A stretch of 64,000 nt of DNA, from contig NZ_CP126307.1 in assembly GCF_030144325.1 (NCBI RefSeq), positions 1,178,001-1,242,000 on the forward strand, in the 5' to 3' direction. Under the pieces are notes generated by a model. The model made no database searches. It was not told the DNA's origin and saw only the letters and a program-made list of their open reading frames with translations. Numbering within the stretch: position 1 is the stretch's first letter; every line of letters starts with the position of its first letter. Source of the stretch: Bosea vestrisii (GTDB lineage Bacteria; Pseudomonadota; Alphaproteobacteria; Rhizobiales; Beijerinckiaceae). Position numbers and translations under genes: made by a program. Positions 9,686-18,609 of this stretch are shown in pieces.

Positions 9686-9712
9686 CGGGCCGCCCCGATG
9701 CAAGGCGGCCCG
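9686..9712 (-). promoter_or_regulatory. Intercistronic stem-loop between sugar-binding protein and permease genes
   Basis: Arms CGGGCCGCC (9686-9694) and GGCGGCCCG (9704-9712) pair perfectly around a 9-base loop, just after the binding-protein stop. No run of U follows on the transcribed strand. Hairpins here in binding-protein-dependent operons (e.g. malE-malF) are known to protect upstream mRNA and reduce downstream expression, which fits the need for excess binding protein. The role here is inferred. Confidence 0.6.
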
Positions 9713-9720
9713 TGTGACGA

Positions 9721-10947
9721 TCAGCGCGTCAGCGCGCGGGTGATCTGGGCGTTGGCCTCGGTCAGCGCTTGCTTGGGCTGCAGCTGGCCGATCAGGGCGA
9801 GCTGGAGATAATCGCCCAGAATGGTCTCGACGCGGGCCCACTGGCTGATGCGCGGACGCGCCTGTGCAACGTTGAGCGCTTCGAGCTGTGCCGGGTACCA
9901 GCGGTACTTGGCGACGAGATCCTTGTCGTTGAACAGCGCGGTGAGCGTCGGCGGGTTGCCGGTCTCGAGCGCGATCAGCTTCTGGTTCTCAGGGCTGGTG
10001 ACGAAGCGGATGAAGTCGGCAGCGCGCGCCTTGTTCGGCGAGTCGGCCGGGATGGCGAGCAGCCAGGCGCCCAGCATCGGCGCCGGCCCCTTGACCTCGC
10101 CCGGGGTCGCGACGACCTCGACCTGGTTCGCGACCTTGGAAGCGCTGCCGTCGAGCGTGCCGGCCCATGACGACCACATCTCGACCGCGATCGCGGCGCG
10201 GCCCTGCTGGATCGCGTCGCGCAATTCGGTGGCGTTGTAGGTCTCGACGCCCTTCGGCGCGAGCGCCTTGAAGGAGAGGAACTGCGTCAGCGCCTTCTCG
10301 GCCGCGGGGGTATCGAGCACGGCCTTGCCGTCGGCGCTCACCACGTCGCCGCCATGCGCCCACAGCACCGGCAGGAAGGAGGTGACGATCGGGTTGCCCT
10401 TGATGCCGCGGAAGACGAGGCCGGAGACGCCCTGCTCCTTGTCCTGGATCACCTGCGCCGCCTTGACGACGTCGCTCCAGGTCTTGGGCCGCTCGAAGCC
10501 GTGCTTGGCGAGCAGGTCCTTGCGATAGGCGAACATGGCGATGTTGCCGACGAAGGGCGCGGCATAGAGCTTGCCGTCATGCCGCGAGACATCCATCGCC
10601 GACTTGACGAATTCGCCCGGCAGTCCGCCGACAGTGCCGAGATCGGTGAGCCAGCCGCGCGCCATGAACTCCGGCGCCCAGATGTCGTCGAGCATGGCGA
10701 CATCGGTCGCCGCCGTCTTCTCGCGCGCGCCGACTGCAAGGCGCTCATAGAGCGGGCCGCCGCCGAGCTCGAGCCGCTCGATCTTCACACTGGGATTCTT
10801 GGCCTGGTAGAGCTCGACCATCTTGGCCAGCGCCGGGGCGAAGCCGGCATCGCGCCCGGCGATCACCAGCCGGTCCTGCGCGGCGGCGGGCAGGCTGAGC
10901 CCGGCCAACATCAACATGGCGCCGAGCGCCTTACCAATCGTCCTCAT
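9721..10947 (-). CDS. Extracellular sugar-binding protein of ABC importer (family 1)
   Basis: 408 residues, secreted: signal peptide MRTIGKALGAMLMLAGLSLPAAAQ precedes a classic family 1 binding protein (VIAGRDAGFAPALAKMVELYQAKNPSVKIE, DVAMLDDIWAPEFMARGWLTDL, PFVGNIAMFAYRKDLLAKHGFERPKTWSDV). The ATG at 10947 is preceded by GGGGGAA; a longer frame to 11082 lacks a signal peptide. Binds an unidentified sugar in the periplasm and delivers it to the two permeases that follow. Confidence 0.92.
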   Translation of the reverse strand: MRTIGKALGAMLMLAGLSLPAAAQDRLVIAGRDAGFAPALAKMVELYQAKNPSVKIERLELGGGPLYERLAVGAREKTAATDVAMLDDIWAPEFMARGWLTDLGTVGGLPGEFVKSAMDVSRHDGKLYAAPFVGNIAMFAYRKDLLAKHGFERPKTWSDVVKAAQVIQDKEQGVSGLVFRGIKGNPIVTSFLPVLWAHGGDVVSADGKAVLDTPAAEKALTQFLSFKALAPKGVETYNATELRDAIQQGRAAIAVEMWSSWAGTLDGSASKVANQVEVVATPGEVKGPAPMLGAWLLAIPADSPNKARAADFIRFVTSPENQKLIALETGNPPTLTALFNDKDLVAKYRWYPAQLEALNVAQARPRISQWARVETILGDYLQLALIGQLQPKQALTEANAQITRALTR

Positions 10948-11134
10948 GGCATTCCCCCGTCCGGGTCTCTGCCCGGCCGGGCATTGTGGGAGCGGATGGC
11001 TGGCGAGTGCAACAGCTATGCGACGATTCCGGAACAATCCGACCATGCGTCGCGTTGCGAGAGTGCTGCGGCAAGGTCGCACGCACCGTCAGCCGTGCAG
11101 ATGCGACGGCACCGCAACCGGGAGGGGCTCCACC

Positions 11135-11209
11135 ATGAACAACATCATCTACATTATCGGCTTGGTCGTCGTCGTTCTGGCGATTCTGTCCTTCCTCGGA
11201 CTGCGTTGA
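11135..11209 (+). CDS. 24-residue single-pass membrane peptide
   Basis: A very short gene with a strong Shine-Dalgarno (GGAGGGG, 11121-11127) and ATG at 11135. The product MNNIIYIIGLVVVVLAILSFLGLR is almost entirely one hydrophobic helix ending Gly-Leu-Arg. I recall near-identical short peptides of this form in other Rhizobiales-type genomes, often unannotated because of size; that is memory, not a search. Function unknown. Followed by palindromic repeats and the convergent helicase gene. Confidence 0.6.
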   Translation: MNNIIYIIGLVVVVLAILSFLGLR

Positions 11210-11231
11210 TGACAGCCGCCTGAGGCCCAGC

Positions 11232-11296
11232 GCAAAACGCTGCTCTAGCCGTATGTTCGCCCTTGTGGCGAGCATACGGCTAGAGCAGCGTTTTGC
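11232..11296. repeat. Long near-perfect inverted repeat (30-bp arms, 5-base loop)
   Basis: Left arm 11232-11261 begins GCAAAACGCTGCTCTAGCCG; right arm 11267-11296 ends GGCTAGAGCAGCGTTTTGC. 29 of 30 positions pair, and the one mismatch would be a G-U pair in RNA. It lies between the convergent 24-residue peptide gene and the helicase. Much longer than an ordinary terminator and lacking a U-run, it resembles a palindromic intergenic repeat. Confidence 0.8.
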
Positions 11297-11312
11297 AGGA
11301 AGGAAAACATGG

Positions 11313-11335
11313 ATGGTCGGCACAAGGCCGACCAT
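11313..11335. repeat. Short hairpin ATGGTCGGC/GCCGACCAT
   Basis: Perfect 9-bp arms (11313-11321, 11327-11335) around ACAAG, 27 bases after the DEAD-helicase stop on the minus strand. It could work as that gene's terminator or belong to the palindromic repeat that precedes it. Confidence 0.5.
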
Positions 11336-11361
11336 GACGGCGAAGCCGCAATCAGCCAGCG

Positions 11362-13453
11362 TCAGCGATCGTCGCGGCGCGGCTTCTTGCTTGCGAAGGG
11401 CTTCTTGCCAGTGAAGGGCTTCTTAGCAGCGAAAGGCTTTTTCTCGCCGAAGTTCTTGCCCGCAGGCCGTGCGTCGCCGGCAGCCGGCCGCTCTCCGCCA
11501 TGCTGCGCGCCGAATGGCTTCTTGCCACCCTTGAACTTGCCGGCGAACGGCTTGCCGCCGTGCTCAGCCTTTTTGTCGAAGGGTCGTTCCGGCCGCAGGA
11601 TCGCAGTTTCCTCATAGGCCGGCTCGCGATCACGCCGCGCCGGATCATAAGGCTTGGCGCCGAACGGCTTGCCCTTGCCTTCGTAAGGCTTGCGCGCGGG
11701 CGCCGTCGAACGCTCGTCGCGCTGCTCGCGGGCCTGATAGGGCGCCCGCGGCGCATGGCTCGCCTTCTCGGCGAAGGGCTTGGCCGGGCGGCGCTCCTCT
11801 TCGCCGGTCACCGGCTCGATGATGATCTTGTCGCGGTCGACAGCCTTGGTGAGTTGCGCGAAGCGCTCCGCGACCTCGGCATCGATCTCGACCTTGGTTT
11901 CCTTGTCGAAGATGCGGATCGCACCGACCTCGTCGCGCGTGATCTTGCCGCGTCGGCACAGCATCGGCAGGAGCTGGCGCGGATCGGCACCGTCCTTGCG
12001 GCCGATATTGAGGCGGAACCAGACGGTATCGCCGCGCGGACCCGATCTCTCGCGGCGCTCCGGCCGCTCGGCGCCACCATGCTCGCGTGGCCTTGCGTAA
12101 TCCTCGGCGCTGCGCACGGGGCGACGTTCGTCACGACCGAAGTTGGGATCGCCGACCTCTTCGGCCGCGGGGAGGCGCGAGCGATAGACACGCACCAGCG
12201 CTGCTGCGATCTCCTGCGTCGAGCGCCCCGCAAGCAGGGCCGCGACCATCGGCGCATCGTCCTCACTCGCCTCGCCGGAGAGCAGGGGATCGCTCAGCAG
12301 GCGCTGCTCGTCGAGCACGCGGATCTCGTCCTGCGTCGGCGGACCGGCCCAGCTCACCTCGATCTTGGCCTCGGCGATCAGCATCTCGGCCTTGCGCCGG
12401 CGCGAGGCCGGCACCAGCAGCACGCTCGTGCCCTTGTTGCCGGCGCGCCCGGTACGGCCCGAGCGATGCTGCATCACCTCGGGATCGTTCGGCAGCTCGG
12501 CATGGATGACCAGCGTCAGGCCCGGCAGGTCGATGCCGCGCGCCGCGACATCGGTCGCGACGCAGACGCGTGCCCTTCCGTCGCGCAAAGCCTGCAGCGC
12601 CGAATTGCGCTCGCTCTGGCTGAGCTCACCCGAGAGCGCCACAGCCGAGAAGCCGCGCTCCAGCAGGATCGCCTCGAGATGACGCACAGCGTTGCGGGTG
12701 TTGCAGAACACCAGCGCGGTCGGCGAATCGTGGAAGCGCAGCAGGTTGACGACCGCGAGCTCGGCCTCCTTCGGGAAGACGCGGATGGCGCGGTACTCGA
12801 TATCGGCATGGCCGCGCTCGCCGCCGGCGACCTCGATGCGCAGGGCATCGCGCTGATAGCTGCGTGCCAGGGCGATGATCGCCTTCGGCAGCGTCGCCGA
12901 GAACAGAAGGCTGCGGCGCTCTGCCGGCGCGGACTTCAGGATGAATTCGAGATCGTCGCGAAAGCCGAGATCGAGCATCTCGTCGGCCTCGTCGAGCACG
13001 ACCGCCCGCAGGCCCGAAACGTCGAGGCGACGGCGTTCGATGTGGTCACGCAGACGGCCGGGCGTGCCGACGACGATATGCGCACCCTCGTCGAGCAGGG
13101 GCCGCTTCGCGGCGCGGGTCCATGCCGCCGACGCAGGAGATCACGCGGGCATTGGTCTGCTTGTAGAGCCAGCTGAGCTCGCGCTGGACCTGGAGGGCGA
13201 GCTCGCGCGTCGGCGCAACGATCAGCGCCAGCGGCCGTTCGGCCCGCGGCAGGGCTTCGGCCTCGCCGAGCAGGTCGGCGCCGATGGCGAGGCCATAGGC
13301 CACCGTCTTGCCCGAACCGGTCTGCGACGAGACCAGGAGATCGCGGCCGGCAGCGGCCTCTTCCAGCACGGCGGCCTGGACGGGCGTCGGCTCATTGTAA
13401 TTGCGGTCGGCGAGCGCACGCGCGAGCGGCGCACTCGTGGAAATGAAGGACAT
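11362..13453 (-). CDS. DEAD-box ATP-dependent RNA helicase (DeaD/CsdA-like), single-base frameshift
   Basis: RNA-unwinding ATPase: Q motif (NYNEPTPVQ), motif I SSQTGSGKT (42-50), Ia PTRELA, motif II DEAD in VLDEADEMLDLGF, motif III SAT, and the C-terminal helicase half (CNTRNAVRHLEA, ATDVAARGIDLPG, HRSGRTGRAG). A DbpA-type RNA-binding domain (WFRLNIGRKDGADPRQLLPMLC) follows, then a basic tail with repeated KKPFxxKKPF units. The frame breaks at GGGG (13098-13101, plus strand). Dropping one base restores ...REAALLDEGAHIVVGTPGRL and about 696 residues. Likely a cold-shock or ribosome-assembly helicase. Confidence 0.88.
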
Positions 13454-13687
13454 TGATGTCAGGCCTTAGGTTGCAACCGGCGGGCTGGCGGCATGCAGAT
13501 CGAGGGGCGGCACCGGATACGGCGCACGCAGTTGCTGCCGCACATAGAGCAGATCGCGCAAAAAGGAAATGGAGCAGCGATCCCTTCCGGCATGCGAAGC
13601 CGGATATCGACCATGTTGCCCGCTCCGTTGTCCGCAACGCAGACCTCGTGATCTAAGCAGATCGAACGCGATCGGAGACCAGCAGAC

Positions 13688-14506
13688 ATGAGCGGGACGT
13701 GGCGGCGGTTCGGTTCCTACGAGGTGCTCACGTTGCACGACGGCATCTTCGAGGCGCCACTGGACGTCCTGGTCCATGCGGGCGGCCAGGCCGCCCGTGA
13801 CGAAGCCGTGGCGCGCTGGGGCAAGCCGAAGATCAGCATCCCGGTCAATTGCTTCGCCCTGAAGAATGCCGACGGGATCACCCTCGTCGATGCCGGCACC
13901 GGCCCCTCCTGGGGCGAAGCGATGGGCCATGCACCCGCCGCCATGGCGAGCGCCGGTATTGCCCCCGAGCAGGTCGAACGAGTCCTGATCACACATCTGC
14001 ACGGCGATCATGCACTCGGCCTTTTCGACGGCGATCGCGCCCGTTTCGCCAATGCCGAGATCATCGTGCCGGAAGCCGATCTCGCTTTCTTCGGCGAGGA
14101 AGCCAATCGCGCCCAGACGCCGCAGAACAGGCAGGGCGGCTTTGCCGTCGCCGCGGCCGTGACGAAGCACTATGCCGGCCGCATCCGTCCCGTCCCGGTC
14201 GGCACCGTGCGACCCGGTATCGCGCTGATCCCGCTTCCCGGCCACACCTTCGGCCATAGTGGCTATCTGATCGAAGGCGAGGAGAGCCTCCTGCTCTGGG
14301 GCGATGCGCTGCATCTATCCGACCTGCAGGCCTTCGATCCGGATGTCGGCCTGGTCTATGATTTCGACGCCACAACCGCCGTCGCCTCCCGCCGCGCCAT
14401 CCTCGAACGCGCCGCGCACGAAGGTTGGCTCGTATCGGGCGGCCATATCGAAGGTTTCAGACGCGTCAACGAGAGTGGCTCGGGGTATGAATTGATCCCG
14501 GCCTGA
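13688..14506 (+). CDS. MBL-fold metallo-hydrolase
   Basis: 272-residue cytoplasmic protein with the di-metal HxHxDH motif (THLHGDHALGL) and later ligands in PGHTFGHSGY, LLWGDALH and SGGHIEGF. Overall layout resembles metallo-beta-lactamase-fold hydrolases related to AHL lactonases and phosphodiesterase-like members; the substrate cannot be assigned. No signal peptide. It is the only plus-strand gene between recN and the helicase, and its stop lies five bases from the convergent recN stop. Confidence 0.88.
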   Translation: MSGTWRRFGSYEVLTLHDGIFEAPLDVLVHAGGQAARDEAVARWGKPKISIPVNCFALKNADGITLVDAGTGPSWGEAMGHAPAAMASAGIAPEQVERVLITHLHGDHALGLFDGDRARFANAEIIVPEADLAFFGEEANRAQTPQNRQGGFAVAAAVTKHYAGRIRPVPVGTVRPGIALIPLPGHTFGHSGYLIEGEESLLLWGDALHLSDLQAFDPDVGLVYDFDATTAVASRRAILERAAHEGWLVSGGHIEGFRRVNESGSGYELIPA

Positions 14507-14511
14507 CAGCG

Positions 14512-16201
14512 TCAGCCGCGCATCCCGGCCGCATCGAGCAGCTTGCCGGCCGCCGCCCGCGCCTCCTCGGTGATCGAGGCGCCGGCGAGCATGCGGGCGA
14601 TTTCCTCGCGCCGGCTGCCAGCTTCCAGTGACGAGACGCGCGTGACGGTGCGTTCGTCGGCGCCCTCCCCGCCGTGGGCCGATTTCGCGATCAGGAAATG
14701 CTGCCCGGCCTTGGCCGCGACCTGCGGCGCATGCGTCACCGAAACGACCTGCACCCGCGCCGCCAGCCGTGCCAGCCGCTCGCCGATCGCATCCGCCACC
14801 GCGCCGCCGACGCCGGTGTCGATCTCGTCGAAGACCAGCGTCGGGGCCGAGCCGCGCTCGGCCAGCACCACCTTCAGCGCCAGCATGAAGCGCGACAGTT
14901 CGCCGCCCGAGGCGACCTTCATCATTGGCCCCGGGCGTGTGCCGGGATTGGTCTCGACCCAGAATTCGACGCGGTCGAAACCCTCCGGTCCGCGCGCATC
15001 GGGATCGCTGTCGATCTGCGTGATGAAACGTGCCCGCTCCAGCTTGAGCGGCGGCAGTTCCGCCTTGACCGCGGCGTCGAGCGCCGATGCGGCCCGCCTG
15101 CGCCCGGCAGACAGCGCTGTCGCCAGCGTGACATAGGCCGCCTCGGCTTCGGCGAGCTCGGCCTCCAGGCGCTTGAGCGAGCCTTCGCTCTCGTCCAGCG
15201 CGGCGAGGTCTGCCGCCATGGTCTCGGCCAGGGCCGCCAGTGCATCGACCGGGACGTCGAATTTGCGCGCCGCCGCGCGTAGCGCGAACAGCCGTTCCTC
15301 GACGCGCTCCAGCACGCGCGGATCGAATTCGGCAGCGCGTACCGCCGCCTGCAGCGTCTCCCCCCGCCTCCTCCAGCGCGACCACCGCCGTGGTCAAGGC
15401 CGCGATCGAGGGGTCGACCAGCCCCGGCGCCTGGGTGGCGCGGCGCTCCAGCCGGCGCAGCACGCCCGACAGGGCGGAAACCGGCGAGGCTGTGCCTCCG
15501 ACCGCCTCATAGGCTTCGATGATGTCGCGGGCGACCTTCTCGGCCGCCATCATGCCCTGGCGCTGGCTCGCGAGAGCCTCTTCCTCACCCGGCCCGGGGG
15601 CGAGCTTGCCAAGCTCTGCCACGGCATGGCGCAGGAAGTCCGCCTCCTTGCGCGCGGTCTCGACCCGCATGCGCTGGCTCTGCAGCGCCTGCCGCGCCTT
15701 CTTCAGCGTCTCGCTGGCGCGGGCGACCTCGGCCGCCTGCTCGGCGAGTTCGCCGAAACCGTCGAGGATGGTGCGGTGCTGGGCCGGGTCGGTCAGCGCC
15801 CGGTCGTCATGCTGGCCATGGATCTCGACCAGCGCCGCGCCGATCATCCGCAGGATCTGCACGCTGACCGGCTGGTCGTTGACGAAGGCGCGGGTCCGGC
15901 CATCGGCATATTGCACGCGCCTGAGGATCAGGTCGCCGTCAGTGTCGATCTCCTGCGCCTGAGCGAGCACACGCGCCGGATGCGACATCGGCAGGTCAAA
16001 GACGGCGCTGACTTGCCCTTGCGTCTCGCCATGGCGCACCAGCCCGCCATCGCCGCGCGCGCCGAGAGCGAGCGCAAAACCGTCGAGCAGGATCGATTTG
16101 CCGGCGCCGGTCTCGCCGGTCAACACGCTGAGCCCGCCCTCGAAGCCCAGGTCGAGCCGGTCGATCAGAACGATGTCGCGGATCGAGAGCTGAGCGAGCA
16201 T
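14512..16201 (-). CDS. recN: DNA repair protein RecN (single-base frameshift)
   Basis: SMC-like ATPase of double-strand break repair. N-terminal MLAQLSIRDIVLIDRLDL and Walker A GETGAGKS, central coiled coil, C-terminal half with ...GGELSRFMLALKVVL (signature) and LVFDEIDTGVGG (Walker B). The frame shifts at a run of six C (15360-15365, plus strand). With five, ...VALEEAGETLQAAVRAAEFD reads through and gives about 562 residues, normal for RecN. Lies 59 bases downstream of bamD, the usual alphaproteobacterial order. Confidence 0.92.
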
Positions 16202-16260
16202 GCAACTCAGCTCCCTTGTGCCGGCAGGAGATGGCCTCGCCGGGGCACCAGCAGACCGAC

Positions 16261-17184
16261 TTAGAGGCGGCCGAGACCAGTTATCCCCACGACCGCGCGC
16301 GTGAAGCCGTTGAAGGCCCGGCTGATATAGGAGCCGCGATCCTCACGTGGCTGCAGGCCGCCGCTCTCCAGGAGCGTATAGGCGTCCTTGTACCAGGGGC
16401 TGTCCGGGAAGTTGTGGCCGAGCACCGCCGCGGCGGTCTGCGCCTCGTTGGTGATCCCGAGCGCCATATAGGCCTCGGTCAGGCGCATCAGCGCTTCTTC
16501 GACATGGCGTGTCGTCTGGTACTTGGTGATGACATCGCGGAAGCGGCCGACGGCACCCGTGTAGTTGCGCTTCTCGAGATAGAAGCGGCCGACATTCATT
16601 TCCTTGCCGGCGAGCTGGTCGCGCGCGACCAGCATCTTCTCGCGCACGTCGAGCACGTATTCCGACTTCGGATAGCGGTCGAGCAGTTCCTGCATCGCGC
16701 GCAGCGCCTGGTCGGTGCGCTCCTGGTCGCGCGTCGCATCCGGGATCTGGTTATAATAGGACATCGCGAGGATGTACTGCGCGTAGGCCGCATCCGGGCT
16801 CGCCGGGTTCTGCGCCAGGAAGCGCTTCGAGGCGGTGATCGCGTCGTCGTATTTGGCCGCCTCGTAATTCGCATAGGCGGCCATGATCAGGCCCTTCTTC
16901 GAATAGGGCGAGAACGGCGCCTGCTTGTCGATTTCGTCGAACTTCTTGTTCGCGCCTTCGGTGTCGCCGTTCTTCAGACGCGCAAGCCCCTCATTATAGA
17001 GCTTGTCGGCCGGAACCTCCGCCACCACCTCGGGTTTGTAGACCTCTGGCCGGTCGAACGGGTTGAGCGCGCTAACCGTGTCGCAGCCGCCGAGCGCAGC
17101 CGCGAGGGCGAAAACCAGCGCGAGGCGCTTGCCACCCCGTGTCGATTCGCCGGAATTGAATGTCTTCAGCCGCATGACGCTCAC
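16261..17184 (-). CDS. bamD: Outer membrane assembly lipoprotein BamD
   Basis: Lipoprotein of the BAM complex inserting outer-membrane proteins. 307 residues from a GTG start (17184, AAGGA eight bases upstream); an ATG at 17175 is an alternative. Lipobox ALGGC gives lipidation at Cys34. Five TPR-like helix pairs follow (LYNEGLARLKNGDTEGANKKFDEID; AAYAQYILAMSYYNQI; NVGRFYLEKRNYTGAVGRFRDVI; EEALMRLTEAYMALG). Sits between lpxC and recN as in most alphaproteobacteria. Confidence 0.95.
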   Translation of the reverse strand: MSVMRLKTFNSGESTRGGKRLALVFALAAALGGCDTVSALNPFDRPEVYKPEVVAEVPADKLYNEGLARLKNGDTEGANKKFDEIDKQAPFSPYSKKGLIMAAYANYEAAKYDDAITASKRFLAQNPASPDAAYAQYILAMSYYNQIPDATRDQERTDQALRAMQELLDRYPKSEYVLDVREKMLVARDQLAGKEMNVGRFYLEKRNYTGAVGRFRDVITKYQTTRHVEEALMRLTEAYMALGITNEAQTAAAVLGHNFPDSPWYKDAYTLLESGGLQPREDRGSYISRAFNGFTRAVVGITGLGRL

Positions 17185-17344
17185 TTCATCCGTCCTTGTG
17201 ACGCCCCTTCGACAAGAGCGCGCGAATTGGCTTTAGCTCAGAAGCAGCCTTTTCGCCAAGCGTGACGGGCGCTTCATGCAGTGCGATCGCCGTTTCCTAC
17301 AGGAAACGGGCGAATGCAAGGCGTGGCGTCGCGTAATACCCTGC

Positions 17345-18292
17345 TCAGTGCAGATCGGGCGCGAGTGCTGCAGGCATCGGGCCAGCCGCCATCTGCACGG
17401 CGTGGTGTCCGTAAACCGGCTGGGCCTCGACGATCGCGTAGTTGGCGCGGTCGGCGAACAGCGCCTCGAGGATACGGACGTTCATGCGGTGACCGCCGCA
17501 ATAGGAACGAAACTCGCCGAGGATCGGATAACCGGCCAGAGCCAAGTCGCCAACGGCGTCGAGGACCTTGTGGCGCACAAACTCGTCGGCGTAGCGCAGG
17601 CCTTCCGGGTTGATCACCTTGTCGTCGCCGATCGCGACGGTGTTGTCGAGCGAGGCGCCAAGCGCGAAGCCGGCTTTCCAGAGCTGCTCGACGTCGCGCA
17701 TGAAGCCGAAGGTGCGGGCGCGGGAAATCTCGCGGGCATAAGCCTCGGGGTCGAGATCGAAGATCTTGCGCTGGCGGCCGATGGCCGGGGTGTCGAAGTC
17801 GATCTCGACGTCGAGGCGGAAACCGTTCTCGGATGGCGCCAGCTCGGCGAAGGCCCGGCCCTGCTCGATGCGGACCGGACGCAACACCTTGAGATAACGA
17901 CGGGTCGCACCGAGCGCGACGAGGCCGGTCGACTCGATGGCGGCGACGAATTCGGAGGCGCTGCCGTCCATGATCGGCATTTCAGGCCCGTCGATCTCGA
18001 TCAGCACGTTGTCGAGGCCCAGGCCGGCGCAGGCCGACATCAAATGCTCGATCGTGGCGACGGAGCCGGAAGCCTGGTCGCCGATCACGGTGCACAGCTC
18101 GGTGGCACTGACCTTGTTATGGCGGGCGTGGATCAACTGCTCGTGGCCACCTTCGAGGCCCTTGCGCAGGAAGACGACGCCGGAATTGGCAGTGGAAGGA
18201 CGCAGCGTGAGGCAGGCGGGAGCCCCGGAATGAACGCCGATGCCTTGCAGGGTCACGGGCGAGCGTAGGGTCGTCTGCCGTTCAGCCATCAT
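17345..18292 (-). CDS. lpxC: UDP-3-O-acyl-N-acetylglucosamine deacetylase LpxC
   Basis: Zinc deacetylase, the committed step of lipid A synthesis, cytoplasmic. 315 residues from the ATG at 18292 (a second ATG follows at 18289; a TTG at 18310 is in frame but less likely). Zinc ligands are visible: His in TIEHLMSA, and His plus Asp in RHKVLDAVGDL. GGHRMNVRIL carries the catalytic histidine. A 16-bp palindrome and the ftsZ terminator lie upstream, so it appears to have its own promoter rather than being co-transcribed with ftsZ. Confidence 0.95.
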   Translation of the reverse strand: MMAERQTTLRSPVTLQGIGVHSGAPACLTLRPSTANSGVVFLRKGLEGGHEQLIHARHNKVSATELCTVIGDQASGSVATIEHLMSACAGLGLDNVLIEIDGPEMPIMDGSASEFVAAIESTGLVALGATRRYLKVLRPVRIEQGRAFAELAPSENGFRLDVEIDFDTPAIGRQRKIFDLDPEAYAREISRARTFGFMRDVEQLWKAGFALGASLDNTVAIGDDKVINPEGLRYADEFVRHKVLDAVGDLALAGYPILGEFRSYCGGHRMNVRILEALFADRANYAIVEAQPVYGHHAVQMAAGPMPAALAPDLH

Positions 18293-18609
18293 ACTCGATA
18301 TCCGTCTCAAACGCGCAAACCTCGGTGGGCGGCGCCTTGCGACGCAACCTGTTCGACGATCGACGCGGTTCCCTGAATTGCAGCGAACTCGGGATTAATC
18401 CCGAATCCCCCTACCCGTTGATGCGCTGCAAGATACGCGCTGGCGCACAACCTTCAAAATCACGCTTTCTTTCGCTCTGTAACAGAGCTTACGAAGCCAT
18501 AAAACCTTAACCATCTGATTGATGTATATGGTTTTTCAGACGTTAAAAAGGCCCGGCGGGAGGTCCCGCCGGGCCGAGTGTTTAAACCGGTTGAACGGAG
18601 TCGGAAAGC
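18293..18609. promoter_or_regulatory. lpxC upstream region with a 16-bp perfect palindrome
   Basis: The gap between ftsZ and lpxC holds no gene. At 18389-18404 the sequence TCGGGATTAATCCCGA is a perfect palindrome about 97 bases before the lpxC start, a plausible repressor site. The ftsZ terminator lies at 18545-18575. The stretch around 18465-18545 is AT-rich. Confidence 0.5.
18545..18575 (-). terminator. Rho-independent terminator of the ddl-ftsQAZ unit
   Basis: On the minus strand a perfect 11-bp stem (GGCCCGGCGGG with CCCGCCGGGCC, plus positions 18550-18560 and 18565-18575) is followed by five U (plus A at 18545-18549), 35 bases after the ftsZ stop. This is a textbook intrinsic terminator. 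Confidence 0.88.

Noticed and set aside
11309..11617. Plus-strand ORF with repeated KGF units
   Set aside because: It is the antisense of the helicase's repetitive basic tail.
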